Assembly: GCA_910585385.1 (NCBI GenBank)
Contig: CAJUDV010000001.1
Coordinates: forward strand, 1-64,000
DNA: 64,000 bases
Source: an uncultured Oscillibacter sp.
GTDB taxonomy: Bacteria > Bacillota > Clostridia > Oscillospirales > Oscillospiraceae
Direction of reading: 5' to 3'
In this document: positions 50,007 to 57,394 of the stretch, piece by piece
How the letters are laid out: the number at the start of each line of letters is the position of its first letter
Position numbering within the stretch: position 1 is the stretch's first letter
The notes under the pieces: model-generated
The model's database searches: none
Told to the model about the DNA's origin: nothing
What the model saw: only the letters and a program-made list of their open reading frames with translations
Made by a program: the position numbers and the translations under genes

Positions 50007-50022
50007 TTCCGGAGGACAGGAC

Positions 50023-50253
50023 ATGAAGGACTTGCTGCTCTACATCGCCAGAAGCCTTGTGGACGATCCCGACGCCGTCTCCGTCACGGAGATTCAGGGC
50101 GAGCAGGAGCTGACGTTGGAGCTGCGCGTCGCACCCGACGACATGGGCAAGGTCATCGGCCGTCAGGGCCGGATCGCTAAGGAGATCCGCACCGTGGTCC
50201 GCTCCTATGCCCAGCGCACCGGCGTAAAGGTATCTGTTGATATTGTAGACTAA
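50023..50253 (+). CDS. khpA: KH-domain RNA-binding protein KhpA
   Basis: A 76-residue single KH-domain protein with the GKVIGRQGRIAKEIRTVVR RNA-binding loop (GxxG = GRQG). KhpA works with KhpB in Gram-positives and affects cell size and small-RNA regulation. It sits behind rpsP in most Firmicutes. Here the operon stops at a terminator, and rimM, trmD and rplS, which usually follow, are not present. Confidence 0.95.
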   Translation: MKDLLLYIARSLVDDPDAVSVTEIQGEQELTLELRVAPDDMGKVIGRQGRIAKEIRTVVRSYAQRTGVKVSVDIVD

Positions 50254-50290
50254 GAGGGAAGCGGCGCTTTACGCCGCTTCCCTCTTTTCC
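50252..50290 (+). terminator. Intrinsic terminator after khpA
   Basis: A perfect 15-bp stem (50252-50266 with 50272-50286) with a CTTTA loop, ending in TCTTTT. It overlaps the khpA stop codon by two bases. Confidence 0.9.
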
Positions 50291-50409
50291 CCGGGGCAGA
50301 TGCGAAGCCGGGCGTGCCCGACGGGGAGATTCTATCTGTGTGTCCGTCCCCGCGCCGCTTTCCCTCTGATAAAATGCGCGGCAGAACGCCTCCCGCGGAG
50401 CTCCGGCAC

Positions 50410-50438
50410 TTGATGATCCGGCAAAAATGTGCTATAGT
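50410..50438 (+). promoter_or_regulatory. Promoter of metG
   Basis: TTGATG (50410-50415), a 17-base spacer, TATAGT (50433-50438). Confidence 0.65.
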
Positions 50439-50514
50439 GAGAAATACTGTCAATACTACTCGTGAATTCCGGCGCCCTTTCATTCGGGGCCGCCGCTGAA
50501 AAGGAGAGACTTCC

Positions 50515-52497
50515 ATGGAAAACAAGAAGTTCTATATCACCACCCCCATCTACTATCCCTCCGACAAGCTCCATATCGGCCACACCTACTGCACCGTGGC
50601 CACCGACACCCTGGCCCGCTACCACCGTCTCCGGGGCGAGGACGTCATGTTCCTCACCGGCACCGACGAGCACGGCCAGAAGATTGAGGACAAGGCCCGG
50701 GAGGCCGGCGTCACCCCCAAGGAGTTTGTGGACCGCATTGTGGAGGGTCCGGGCGGCGTGCTGGACCTGTGGAAGCTGATGAACATCTCCAACGACCGCT
50801 TTATCCGCACCACCGATGGCTACCACGTCCAGTCCGTCCAGCGGATCTTCAAGCGGATGCACGATAACGGGGATATTTACAAGGGCACCTACAAGGGCAA
50901 GTACTGCAAGCCCTGCGAGTCCTTCTGGACCGAGAGCCAGCTGGCGGACGGCAAGTGCCCCGACTGCGGCCGGGAGGTTCAGGACGCCGAGGAGGAGGCC
51001 TACTTCTTCCGCCTGTCCAAGTACGCGGACCGCGTCCGGGACCTGCTGGAAAACACCGACTTCCTGGAGCCGAAGTCCCGGGTCAACGAGATGGTGAAAA
51101 ACTTCATCGAACCGGGCCTTGAGGATCTGTGCGTCTCCCGCACCAGCTTTAGCTGGGGCGTGCCCGTGGACTTCGACCCCGGCCATGTGGTCTACGTGTG
51201 GGTGGACGCCCTGACCAACTATATCACCGCCCTGGGCTATGAGAACGACCGCTACGACGACTACGGCAAGGGCTGGTGGCCCGGCGTGAACATCGTGGGC
51301 AAGGAGATCGTCCGGTTCCACTCCATCATCTGGCCCGCCATCCTCATGAGCCTGGGGGAGCCCCTGCCCAAAAAGTGCTTCGGCCACGGCTGGCTGCTGC
51401 TGGACGGCGGCAAGATGTCAAAGTCCAAGGGCAACGTGGTGGACCCCTATATCCTGGCCGAAAAATTCGGCGTGGACGCCCTGCGGTTCTTCCTCATGCG
51501 CACCTTCCCCTTCGGCTCCGACGGAAACTTCTCCAACGAGCTGCTGATCCAGACCATCAACAACGACCTGGCCAACGACCTGGGCAACCTGGTCAGCCGC
51601 ACCACCGCCATGACGGGCAAGTACTTCGGCGGCCATCTTCCCGCCGGATGCGGCCAGTGGGCCAGCCCGGAGCCCTGGGACCTGGAGCTCCGCCAGGCCG
51701 CCGCGTCCCTGCGGGACGCCTACGAAAAGGACATGGAGTCCTTCGCCCCCCACAAGGCCCTGGAGGACGTATTTAAGGTCATCCAGCGGGCCAACAAGTA
51801 TATCGACGAAAACGCCCCCTGGAAGCTCTCCAAGGACATGGAGCAAAACGGCCCCCGTCTGGCCCACGTGCTCTACACCCTGCTGGAGACCACCCGGATC
51901 TGCGGCGTGCTGCTGACGCCCTTCATGCCCGATTCCATGGAGAAGCTCTTCGCCCAGACCGGCGCGCCCGCGGACGCGCGCACCTGGGACAGCGCCGGGA
52001 GGTGGGGTGCCCTGCCGGAGACCGCCGCCGTCAGCAAGGGGGAGAACCTGTTCCCCCGGGTGGACACGGAGAAGGCCCTGGAGGAGCTGGAGGCTGCCGC
52101 CGAGGCCGCCAAGCAGCCCGCTGTCCGGCCGGAGATTGAGATCGAGCCCCAGCTGACGGAGAAGGTGGACTTCGACACCTTCTGCAAATCCGACTTCCGG
52201 GTGGTGAAGGTAAAGGCCTGCGACGCCGTGAAGAAGAGCGCAAAGCTCCTGCGCTTCACCCTGGACGACGGCACCGGCGTGGACCGGCAGATCCTCTCCG
52301 GCATCCACCAGTGGTACGAGCCGGAGGAGCTGGTGGGGAAGACTTTGGTTGCCATTGTCAACCTGCCGCCCCGGAAGATGATGGGGCTGGAGAGCAACGG
52401 AATGCTGATCTCCGCCGTTCACACCGAGAGGGGGGAGGAGGCGCTCCACCTCCTCATGGTAGACGACGCCATCCCCGCCGGGGCAAAGCTCTGCTGA
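50515..52497 (+). CDS. metG: Methionyl-tRNA synthetase
   Basis: It charges tRNA-Met. The 660-residue class I synthetase has the HIGH motif in YPSDKLHIGHTY, a zinc knuckle with two CxxC pairs (CKPC, CPDC near 130-155), the KMSKS motif GGKMSKSKGN, an anticodon-binding helical domain, and a C-terminal OB-fold tRNA-binding domain from about 545 (DFDTFCKSDFRVVKVKACD) that dimerises. AAAGGAGAG precedes the ATG. A HAD phosphatase follows after 70 bases. Confidence 0.97.
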   Translation: MENKKFYITTPIYYPSDKLHIGHTYCTVATDTLARYHRLRGEDVMFLTGTDEHGQKIEDKAREAGVTPKEFVDRIVEGPGGVLDLWKLMNISNDRFIRTTDGYHVQSVQRIFKRMHDNGDIYKGTYKGKYCKPCESFWTESQLADGKCPDCGREVQDAEEEAYFFRLSKYADRVRDLLENTDFLEPKSRVNEMVKNFIEPGLEDLCVSRTSFSWGVPVDFDPGHVVYVWVDALTNYITALGYENDRYDDYGKGWWPGVNIVGKEIVRFHSIIWPAILMSLGEPLPKKCFGHGWLLLDGGKMSKSKGNVVDPYILAEKFGVDALRFFLMRTFPFGSDGNFSNELLIQTINNDLANDLGNLVSRTTAMTGKYFGGHLPAGCGQWASPEPWDLELRQAAASLRDAYEKDMESFAPHKALEDVFKVIQRANKYIDENAPWKLSKDMEQNGPRLAHVLYTLLETTRICGVLLTPFMPDSMEKLFAQTGAPADARTWDSAGRWGALPETAAVSKGENLFPRVDTEKALEELEAAAEAAKQPAVRPEIEIEPQLTEKVDFDTFCKSDFRVVKVKACDAVKKSAKLLRFTLDDGTGVDRQILSGIHQWYEPEELVGKTLVAIVNLPPRKMMGLESNGMLISAVHTERGEEALHLLMVDDAIPAGAKLC

Positions 52498-52567
52498 CAA
52501 CCGCCCCTGACCCTTTGTGCGCGGCTGACGCCGCAGGGACACAGGACCATCAGAAAGGAACATCTTC

Positions 52568-53227
52568 ATGCGTCTGCAAAGCGCGATTTTTGATATGGAC
52601 GGCACCCTGCTGGACTCCATGCACATCTGGCGGGACATCGGCCCCAGGATGCTGAGAGCCCGGGGCATCACCCCCGCCCCGGACCTGGGAGAGCGCCTGA
52701 AACCCATGACCGCCTGGCAGGGAGCGGCCTACTGCAAGGACGAATACCTCCTGCCGGAGACGGTGGAGGAGGTCTACGCCCAGATCGAGGCCCAGGTGAG
52801 GCGCTTCTACGAAAACGAGGTGGAGGCCAAGCCCGGGGTGAAAAAGCTCCTCTCCCTTTTGAAGATGGAGGGGGTGTGGATGTACGTGGCCACGGCCACG
52901 GACCGCCACCTGGCGGAAGAGGCCCTGCGCCACGCCGGTATCCGGGACTACTTCCGGGGCCTTGTAACCTCCGCCGAGACGGGGGTGGGCAAGGATGTGA
53001 GCCCGGAGATCTACCAGCGGGCCATGCGGCGGCTGCGGTCCAACAAGAAGGACACCGTTATTTTTGAGGACGCCCTCCACGCCATCCGCACCGCCAAGGC
53101 GGCGGGCTTCCGGGTGGCGGCCATTTACGATCCCTCCGCCGAAGACGACCAGGAGGAGATCCGGAAGTTGGCGGACTACTACTTCCGCTCCTTCGAGGAG
53201 CTCTTTGAGGCGAAATCCCTGGAATAA
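52568..53227 (+). CDS. HAD-family phosphatase (beta-phosphoglucomutase-like)
   Basis: A 219-residue HAD hydrolase with motif I FDMDGTLLDSMHIW, a helical cap, motif II VATATDRHL, the lysine region (SNKKDTVI preceded by GVGKDVSPEIY), and motif IV FEDALHAIRTAKAAGF. It lacks clear substrate markers; relatives act on sugar phosphates, glycolate phosphate or nucleotides. It may be transcribed with metG. Confidence 0.87.
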   Translation: MRLQSAIFDMDGTLLDSMHIWRDIGPRMLRARGITPAPDLGERLKPMTAWQGAAYCKDEYLLPETVEEVYAQIEAQVRRFYENEVEAKPGVKKLLSLLKMEGVWMYVATATDRHLAEEALRHAGIRDYFRGLVTSAETGVGKDVSPEIYQRAMRRLRSNKKDTVIFEDALHAIRTAKAAGFRVAAIYDPSAEDDQEEIRKLADYYFRSFEELFEAKSLE

Positions 53228-53266
53228 AAAAATTTGACGGGCGCCGCCCGTCAAATTTTTTATTCC
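53221..53266. terminator. Intrinsic terminator after the HAD gene
   Basis: An almost perfect inverted repeat with GACGGGC/GCCCGTC core and long A and T arms (AAAAAAATTT... AAATTTTTT), so it can work in both directions. It overlaps the HAD stop codon. Confidence 0.9.
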
Positions 53267-53270
53267 ACCC

Positions 53271-53302
53271 TGTAACGTTTGCCGCTTCCGGGGGACATAT
53301 AA
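53271..53302 (+). promoter_or_regulatory. Candidate ECF-type promoter of the sigma/anti-sigma pair
   Basis: TGTAACG (53271-53277) and CATATAA (53296-53302) lie just upstream of the sigma gene. The TGTAAC -35 style is typical of autoregulated ECF factors in Clostridia, though the spacing is slightly long. Confidence 0.45.
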
Positions 53303-53323
53303 GGTAGAAAGGAGGGGAGCGCC

Positions 53324-53812
53324 GTGGATGACATGAGCGAGATCTACCAGCGCCACGCCCAGACCGTCTACAAGTTTCTCCTCTCCCAGACCCGGGACGA
53401 GGAGCTTGCGGAGGAGCTGACCCAGGAGACCTTTTACCAGGCGGTGCGCTCCATCCACCGGTTCGACGGCGGGTGCAAGGTCTCCGTCTGGCTCTGCCAG
53501 ATCGCCAAGCACCTGTGGTACCAGCACCTGCGAAAACACCGGCGGGAGGTCCCCATGCCGGAGGACCCGCCGGAGCTCCCCGCCCCCTCGGCGGAGGAGG
53601 GGGCGCTGGAGCGGGAGGGAAAGCTGGAACTGCTGCGGCTGATCCACGACCTGCCGGGGGAGCCCCGGGAGGTGGTGTATCTCCGGGTCTTTGGCGGCCT
53701 CAGCTTCCGGGAGATCGGGGACATCTGCGGCCGGACGGAGACCTGGGCCCGGGTGACCTTTTACCGGACAAAGGAAAAACTGCGGAACGGAGGAGTGAGC
53801 GATGAGAAATGA
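53324..53812 (+). CDS. ECF RNA polymerase sigma factor (first)
   Basis: A 162-residue ECF sigma factor. Region 2 covers about residues 5-70 (QTVYKFLLSQTRDEELAEEL, TQETFYQAV, KVSVWLCQIAKHLWYQHLR); region 4 is about 105-155 (LPGEPREVVYLRVFGGLSF, REIGDICGRTETWARVTFYR). The GTG start follows GGAGGGGAGC. It overlaps its anti-sigma gene by 11 bases. Such sigma factors respond to envelope stress and often activate their own operon. Confidence 0.92.
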   Translation: MDDMSEIYQRHAQTVYKFLLSQTRDEELAEELTQETFYQAVRSIHRFDGGCKVSVWLCQIAKHLWYQHLRKHRREVPMPEDPPELPAPSAEEGALEREGKLELLRLIHDLPGEPREVVYLRVFGGLSFREIGDICGRTETWARVTFYRTKEKLRNGGVSDEK

Positions 53813-54911
53813 TCTGACCTGCGCGGTGGCGCGGGACCTGCTGCCAAGCTACGTGGAGGGCCTGACGGCGGAGGAGACGGGGCAGGCGGTGGAGCGGCAT
53901 CTGCGGTCCTGCCCGGACTGCGCCGCAAAACACGCGGCCATGGTGGGCCCGGAGCTGGCCGCCAGGCTGGCGGAGGAGCGGCGGGAGCTGGACTACCTGA
54001 AACGGGTGAAGCGGCGGAGCCGTCTCCGGATTTTGGCGGCGGTGGTGTGCACGGTGCTGGTGATCGCCGGGGGCTTTGCCGCCAAGATCTTTTTGATCGG
54101 CACTCCCATCCAGCCCCAGACCTACGCCCTGCGCCACTACGTGGACGAGGAGAACGTGCTGCACCTCATCATCGACTGTACAGCCTCCGGCATGGCCTAC
54201 TACGGCTGGGACATCGAACGGGGGGAGGACGGCCTTGTGGAGATCTTCGGCCGTGCCGTCACCGTCTCCTCGGTCCATGACGAGGGCTGGGGCCGTCTGA
54301 CGGTGCCCCTGGAGGGCGTCCGGGAGGTCCGGCTCTGCGGGGATCTGGTCTACCAGGACGGGGTGGTGGTCAGCGGCGCGGCCATGCACCGCTATGAGGC
54401 CCGCACGCCCTACGTGGGGGACGCCCCCGCCCTGGGCCGGGCGGCGGAGGCCATTGGGCTGGACGAGACGAGCTGGGGCTATACCACGGAGCTCCACACC
54501 AGTGAGCGGCCCTACCGCTGGACCGTCAAATTTCAGAAGCACTGGGGCGACACCTCCATCGACGATCTTATGCGCTGTTACTACGGCCCCCAGATGCTGG
54601 CTCTGGTTGACAATCTGGACGAGGTGGGCTGGAGCTACACCACCGCCACTTCCTCCGGCAAGACCTTCTGCCAGGGGGTGCTGACCCTGGAGGAGGCCGA
54701 CGCCCATTTGGCGGAGGTTTTGGCCAGGAGCTCCTGCGGCGAACAGTGGAAGGCGCTGAAAAGCGTAAAGGACTTCGCCGCCACCCCCGCCGGGGTACAG
54801 GTGCTCTATGACCTGCTGTGGGAGGACCTGCAGGCCGCGTTCAATTCCCGCACGTGGATTGTGCCTTCGGAGCCCTCCCCGGGCGGAGCCGATTTTCTGG
54901 AACACGGGTGA
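53802..54911 (+). CDS. Membrane anti-sigma factor with zinc-finger and DUF4825 domain
   Basis: A 369-residue anti-sigma factor. The N-terminal zf-HC2 domain has the ZAS pattern His33-x3-Cys37-x2-Cys40. One membrane helix spans about 77-97 (ILAAVVCTVLVIAGGFAAKI). The extracytoplasmic part contains an RTPYVGDAPALGRAAEA stretch typical of DUF4825 (about 195-265), followed by an unassigned domain to the end. It would hold the sigma factor at the membrane until an envelope signal acts on the outer domain. It overlaps the sigma gene, as usual for such pairs. Confidence 0.85.
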   Translation: MRNDLTCAVARDLLPSYVEGLTAEETGQAVERHLRSCPDCAAKHAAMVGPELAARLAEERRELDYLKRVKRRSRLRILAAVVCTVLVIAGGFAAKIFLIGTPIQPQTYALRHYVDEENVLHLIIDCTASGMAYYGWDIERGEDGLVEIFGRAVTVSSVHDEGWGRLTVPLEGVREVRLCGDLVYQDGVVVSGAAMHRYEARTPYVGDAPALGRAAEAIGLDETSWGYTTELHTSERPYRWTVKFQKHWGDTSIDDLMRCYYGPQMLALVDNLDEVGWSYTTATSSGKTFCQGVLTLEEADAHLAEVLARSSCGEQWKALKSVKDFAATPAGVQVLYDLLWEDLQAAFNSRTWIVPSEPSPGGADFLEHG

Positions 54912-54944
54912 AGAGCGGGGCGGCTTTGCCGCCCCGCTCTTCAC
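54908..54944. terminator. Hairpin between convergent anti-sigma and MarR genes
   Basis: A perfect 17-bp stem with TTT loop overlaps both 3' ends (stop codons at 54909-54911 and 54941-54943). No T-run, so it probably gives mRNA end stability or weak bidirectional termination. Confidence 0.6.
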
Positions 54945-55417
54945 GATTCCTCCGAATGGGTCTTCTCATAGTCTCTCAGCAGCGCGGCAAAGCCCTGCCG
55001 CCGCTCGTCCCGGCTGCGGAGCTGGAGCCGGTCCAGCAGGGGCACCAGCGCGGCCAGCTCCGCCTCCGTCAGTTCCGCCGTCAGCCAGTCAAAATAAAAG
55101 GCCTCCGCCTCCACCTTGGCCTCCCGCAGGGCGTCCCCCTTCTCCGTGACGAAGAGCTCCTTGCGCCGCTTGTCCTCGGGGCTGGGGCGGCGGCGGATGT
55201 AGCCCGCCTCCTCCAGCTTCGCCGCCCGGCGGGCAATGGTGCTCTTGTCCAGGCAGTACAGCCGCCGCAGCTCCTCCTGGGTGATACCGGGCCGGTGGCG
55301 CACAGTGTGGATCATGTCGTAATCGCTGAGACTCAAGTCCGTGTTGCCCAGAGCCTGTGCAACAAACCGCTGGGCGTCCCGGTCGATCTTCCGGAAGCGT
55401 CTTTTGGTGGGGTCCAT
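54941..55417 (-). CDS. MarR-family regulator
   Basis: A 158-residue regulator with a winged helix-turn-helix in the middle (LSLSDYDMIHTVRHRPGITQ, EELRRLYCLDKSTIARRAAKLE) and the wing YIRRRPSPEDKRRKELFVTE. MarR proteins bind palindromes and are released by phenolics, oxidants or other small ligands. ATG 55417 follows GGAGG, and upstream in-frame codons show no similarity. A 10-base inverted repeat lies upstream (55507-55531). Confidence 0.9.
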   Translation of the reverse strand: MDPTKRRFRKIDRDAQRFVAQALGNTDLSLSDYDMIHTVRHRPGITQEELRRLYCLDKSTIARRAAKLEEAGYIRRRPSPEDKRRKELFVTEKGDALREAKVEAEAFYFDWLTAELTEAELAALVPLLDRLQLRSRDERRQGFAALLRDYEKTHSEES

Positions 55418-55506
55418 GCCGCCGCCTCCCTCCGTCCTCTTTTTTGTATCATAACAGCGCGGAGGCCGTCCGTCAATTCCGGCGGGACATTTTTGACGGT
55501 TTGCAC

Positions 55507-55531
55507 AAATCGTTGCAATGCGCAACGATTT
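55507..55531. promoter_or_regulatory. Probable MarR operator
   Basis: AAATCGTTGC (55507-55516) and GCAACGATTT (55522-55531) form a perfect inverted repeat around five bases, 90 bases upstream of the MarR start and directly next to a plus-strand promoter. Confidence 0.7.
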
Positions 55532-55534
55532 TGC

Positions 55535-55563
55535 TTGACTTCCCGGGGCGGGGCGGCTATGAT
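55535..55563 (+). promoter_or_regulatory. Plus-strand promoter beside the MarR operator
   Basis: TTGACT (55535-55540), a 17-base spacer, TATGAT (55558-55563). It points away from marR into a short stretch that ends in a hairpin at 55627-55655. Confidence 0.7.
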
Positions 55564-55569
55564 AAATTT

Positions 55570-55664
55570 GTCGGGAGGAGTGGGAAGCCTCCCGCGCCAC
55601 GGGAGTTTATAGAGTACGCAAGGAGCGCGCCAGGGCTGATCACCCTGGCGCGCCTGATTTTTAC
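55570..55664 (+). ncRNA. Putative short transcript, MarR-controlled (small RNA or remnant)
   Basis: Between the promoter at 55535-55563 and the hairpin GCGCGCCAGGG (55627-55637) / CCCTGGCGCGC (55645-55655), followed by CTGATTTTT, there is room only for an RNA of about 95 bases. The one small frame, 17 codons from ATG 55559 (M-I-N-L-S-G-G-V...), begins at the -10 box, so it is not coding. It may be a regulatory RNA, or the leader of a gene lost from this spot. Confidence 0.35.
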
Positions 55665-56719
55665 TCAGCGGGAATGGGAAATACGATGCCGCCCACGGAG
55701 ATGCTCTCCAGCTCGGCCAGGGGGATGATCTCCTCCATCACCTGGCCCTTGGAGCAGACGGTGGCGCCGTTTTCCGGCCGGAGGCTGCCGCCGGAGGTGC
55801 TGAGGTCCATGACCGTGCCGTCGGTTTTAGCCAACAGGATCTCCACGTTTTCCAGATACCGCCGGGACTGGCGGGCGTCCTCGGGGTCCTGGCGGCCGCT
55901 TCCGCTGTTGGACCAGACCACCTCCTGGTCCACGGTGTAGTTCACCTTCACCGCGATGGGGGAGACGCTGATGGCGTCGATGGTGAAATTCAGGTCGTCC
56001 TGGGAGAAGGTCTCGCCGCCGCCCAGGCGGACGGAGCAGTCCTCGTAGTCCACCTCAAAGCGGAACTTCCACTTGCCCTCGTACAGCAGCTCATCCCGCT
56101 CCGTCTCCGGGTCCCAATAGCGCAGGTCCTCAAACTCCGCCTTGGCGGTGCCCCGGGTCAAAGAGACGTCGGAGCTGGCGGTCTCCACATACTGGATCTG
56201 ATTGTCCTCCGGGTCCTGGTCCACAAACCAGGCGCCGCCGTGGGTGCCGCCCCTGGCCCAGCTGGCTCCGCCGCTGCCCATTATCAAATAGGTCTCATCC
56301 AGGCCCTGCCCCTCCGGCAGAAACCGCTCCCCGTCCTCCCGGGTAAGGGTGTAGACGATGACGGCGTTGTACTCGTCGCCCATAATAGCCTCGGCGGAGA
56401 TGGTGATTCCGCCATCGGTATCGCTGGCTCCAATGGGATGGCCGATCTTGTCGATGACCTCCGTCTGGGCAACGCTGCCGCCGAAGAGGGGGGTGAAGAC
56501 ATCCACGGGAGCGGGGAGGATTCCCGCGGCGCTGGAACCCACCGCCAGCACCACGGCCATCACCGCGGCAATCACCGCCATGCGGCCCAGGGGGCGGCGG
56601 GTCCGGCGGGCACTGGACCGGGAGGCCGCCCGGGCGCTCTCCGCCGCCAGACGCGCCCTCTGCTCAGGGGTAAACCGCAGGGCGTCCATGCTCTGCTTAT
56701 ATTCAGACAGATTGCTCAT
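55661..56719 (-). CDS. DUF4179-like anti-sigma / membrane protein
   Basis: A 352-residue protein: an N-terminal cytoplasmic segment with RFTPEQRARLA (about 15-25, a region seen in DUF4179 anti-sigma proteins), one membrane helix at about 47-67 (MAVIAAVMAVVLAVGSSAAG), and a large outer domain rich in beta strands (VAQTEVIDKIGHPIG, ISAEAIMGDEYNAVIVYTL). Its gene starts 17 bases inside the end of an ECF sigma gene, so it is probably the cognate anti-sigma factor or stress sensor. No zinc-finger motif is seen, unlike the first module. Confidence 0.82.
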   Translation of the reverse strand: MSNLSEYKQSMDALRFTPEQRARLAAESARAASRSSARRTRRPLGRMAVIAAVMAVVLAVGSSAAGILPAPVDVFTPLFGGSVAQTEVIDKIGHPIGASDTDGGITISAEAIMGDEYNAVIVYTLTREDGERFLPEGQGLDETYLIMGSGGASWARGGTHGGAWFVDQDPEDNQIQYVETASSDVSLTRGTAKAEFEDLRYWDPETERDELLYEGKWKFRFEVDYEDCSVRLGGGETFSQDDLNFTIDAISVSPIAVKVNYTVDQEVVWSNSGSGRQDPEDARQSRRYLENVEILLAKTDGTVMDLSTSGGSLRPENGATVCSKGQVMEEIIPLAELESISVGGIVFPIPAE

Positions 56720-57191
56720 AATCCATTCCTCCTATCAACTCTTTCAGCTTGGCCCGGCCTCGGGCCAGGCGGGTGTGAACGGTGGCGGTGGGCACGCCCA
56801 GGATCTCTCCTGTCTCCGCGGCGGTGTAGCCCTCGTAGTAGTGGAGATAGATCACCGCCCGGTAGTGGGGCGGCAGGGTGTTTACCGCCGAGAGGACGGA
56901 GCCCTCCTCCGCCTCCGGGGCGGGGACCTGGAGGCCGTCCTCCAGGGGGCGGATACGCTGGCGCCAGGGACTTTTCAAAAGGTCCTTGCAGGCGTTGGCC
57001 GCCATGCGCAGGATGTAGGCCCTCTCATGGGCGGGGCTCTGAAAGTCCCGGGGCTCTGTCAGGAGCTTGACAAAGACGGTCTGACACACGTCCTGGGCGT
57101 CCTGGGTATTTTTCAAATAGGTGTAGCTCAGGCGGAGAATGGCGTCGGCGTAGTCTTGCGCCAGACGCTCCGCTTGCTGGCTGTGATTCAT
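56703..57191 (-). CDS. ECF RNA polymerase sigma factor (second)
   Basis: A 162-residue ECF sigma factor with region 2 (AILRLSYTYLKNTQDAQDVC, QTVFVKLLTEP) and region 4 (LPPHYRAVIYLHYYEGYTAA, ETGEILGVPTATVHTRLARG). It is distinct from the first ECF factor: the sequences share only the general family pattern. A SigW-like promoter lies upstream (57228-57254). It overlaps the downstream anti-sigma gene. Confidence 0.92.
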   Translation of the reverse strand: MNHSQQAERLAQDYADAILRLSYTYLKNTQDAQDVCQTVFVKLLTEPRDFQSPAHERAYILRMAANACKDLLKSPWRQRIRPLEDGLQVPAPEAEEGSVLSAVNTLPPHYRAVIYLHYYEGYTAAETGEILGVPTATVHTRLARGRAKLKELIGGMDYEQSV

Positions 57192-57227
57192 TTTACTTCA
57201 ACTCCTTTGAAGCGCGCTCATATAGGG

Positions 57228-57254
57228 TACGATTGAGAGGGGAAAATACTTTCA
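57228..57254 (-). promoter_or_regulatory. ECF-type autoregulatory promoter of the second sigma gene
   Basis: On the minus strand: TGAAAG (57254-57249) followed by TATTTT, a 17-base spacer overall, then CGTA (57231-57228). This is close to the TGAAAC...CGTA pattern of SigW-type ECF factors and suggests self-activation. Confidence 0.65.
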
Positions 57255-57326
57255 CTTTGGAAAAATTTATTTTTTGAGCGGGCGCCCGCCGGGAGAACGC
57301 ACGGGAGGCCCGTCCCATTTCCGCTC

Positions 57327-57355
57327 TTGCGCCCCCGCCGCCGGAGTGGTAGAAT
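57327..57355 (+). promoter_or_regulatory. Promoter of the PhnD-like lipoprotein gene
   Basis: TTGCGC (57327-57332), a 17-base spacer, TAGAAT (57350-57355). Confidence 0.6.
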
Positions 57356-57394
57356 ACGGGTATCATACCACACCCCAGCGGAAAAGGAGCGTTT

